Shown: one piece after another, positions 5,006-5,616 of the stretch
How positions within the stretch are numbered: the stretch's first letter is position 1
Layout: each line of letters begins with the position of its first letter
Assembly (NCBI GenBank): GCA_002329445.1
Contig: DCTU01000038.1
Coordinates: forward strand, 1,738-7,353
DNA: 5,616 bases
Origin: a bacterium UBP9_UBA1432
GTDB lineage: Bacteria; Vulcanimicrobiota; Xenobia; Xenobiales; Xenobiaceae
Reading direction: 5' to 3'
Notes under the pieces: generated by a model
What the model was told of the DNA's origin: nothing
What the model saw: the letters and a program-made list of their open reading frames with translations, nothing else
The model's database searches: none
Made by a program: the position numbers and the translations under genes

Positions 5006-5616
5006 ATGCCGACGCAAGTCGGAGTCTCGCTCCGCACGGCGGGCAGCCTCCACCACTTCGACCCGGGCGAACTGGACCTGGAGACGGGCGACTGGGTGGT
5101 CGTCCCCACGCCACTGGGCCTGGAACTGGGTCAGGTCGTCCTGGTCGTGCAGACCCCGGGAGCCGAGCCCGCCAAGGACCTGCCCCAGGTGCAGCGCCGA
5201 GCCCAGGAGCAGGACTTCCAGCAACACCACCGCGGCCGCCTCCAGGCTGCCGAGGCGTTGGCCTTTTCCCGCGAGAGGGTCCGTCACCACGGCCTGGCCA
5301 TGAAGATGCTGCAGGCCGAGGCCTCGCTGGACGGCCACCGGATCCTGCTCTACTTCAGCGCAGAATCCCGGGTCGACTTCCGGGTCCTGGTCCGAGACCT
5401 TTCCACCACCCTGCACAAGCGGATCGAGCTGCGCCAGGTGGGGCCCCGAGACCGCTCGGCCCTGACCGGGGGACTGGGGCCTTGCGGGCGGGAGTGCTGC
5501 TGCTCGTCGTGGACGCGCGAGTTCTGCCCGGTGTCCATCAAGATGGCCAAGGAACAGGGCCTCAGCCTGAACCCCGCCAAGATCAGCGGCGCCTGCGGCC
5601 GCCTGATGTGCTGCCT
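5006..5616 (+). CDS. ricT: RicT/YaaT-type PSP1 domain protein (3' end outside window)
   Basis: PSP1-family protein. In Bacillus subtilis RicT (YaaT) forms the Ric complex with RicA (YmcA) and RicF (YlbF), which carries [4Fe-4S] clusters and acts with RNase Y in mRNA maturation, competence, biofilm formation and sporulation. The 203 residues seen include an N-terminal beta-rich part (1-50), a helical charged segment (about 55-100), and the conserved C-terminal Cys region: GLGPCGRECCCSSW at 156-169, PVSIKMAKEQGLSLNPAKIS at 175-194 and CGRLMCC at 197-203. This is the family signature. Cys residues are 160, 164, 165, 166, 174, 197, 202 and 203. C164 and C174 appear extra compared with the B. subtilis protein as I remember it. 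The frame runs off the right edge. AGGAGAG at 4993 supports the ATG. No ricA or ricF is visible in the window, and holB, the upstream neighbour in B. subtilis, is absent. Confidence 0.92.
   Translation, partial: MPTQVGVSLRTAGSLHHFDPGELDLETGDWVVVPTPLGLELGQVVLVVQTPGAEPAKDLPQVQRRAQEQDFQQHHRGRLQAAEALAFSRERVRHHGLAMKMLQAEASLDGHRILLYFSAESRVDFRVLVRDLSTTLHKRIELRQVGPRDRSALTGGLGPCGRECCCSSWTREFCPVSIKMAKEQGLSLNPAKISGACGRLMCC

Overview
The window is GC-rich bacterial DNA with five protein genes and short intergenic gaps. Three lie on the + strand at either side of one convergent - strand gene. Shine-Dalgarno sequences are clear before three genes (GGAAGG, GGTGGAGG, AGGAGAG). A RicT/YaaT-type PSP1 protein occurs together with an HD-GYP cyclic-dinucleotide phosphodiesterase. 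This fits a bacterium outside the classical model groups, in a lineage that keeps RicT-like proteins (for example a high-GC Firmicutes, Deinococcus-Thermus or cyanobacteria-related lineage). The sequence alone does not settle the taxon. There are no mobile elements, CRISPR arrays, tRNAs or rRNAs.

Left part (2-3077, + strand). The first gene is open at the left edge. It encodes a very long Pro/Gly/Arg/Gln-rich, probably disordered region followed by a C-terminal HD-GYP domain. All key catalytic motifs of that domain are present, but it carries an unusual insertion of about 36 residues holding a second, degenerate HD-like motif. After a 148-nt gap with a 17-bp dyad comes a GTG-started gene for a 257-residue Ala/Gly-rich protein. 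It has hydrophobic stretches and a basic amphipathic tail, and I do not recognise its function.

Centre (3078-4168). A strong GC hairpin, probably a shared terminator, separates the Ala/Gly gene from a convergent - strand gene (3156-4019). That gene encodes an N-terminal RanBP2-type zinc finger joined to an alpha-helical body, which appears to contain two copies of one helical unit. A divergent 149-nt intergenic region follows, with an 8-C run and possible leader structure.

Right part (4169-5616, + strand). S-methyl-5'-thioadenosine phosphorylase (mtnP; methionine salvage and polyamine by-product recycling) is followed 45 nt later by ricT/yaaT, cut by the right edge. The two are probably cotranscribed. 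The HD-GYP enzyme (signalling) and the MTAP (purine/methionine salvage) are confident calls. The Ala/Gly protein and the zinc-finger protein are the least explained parts of the window. I see no evidence for a complete, clearly delimited new multi-gene system.
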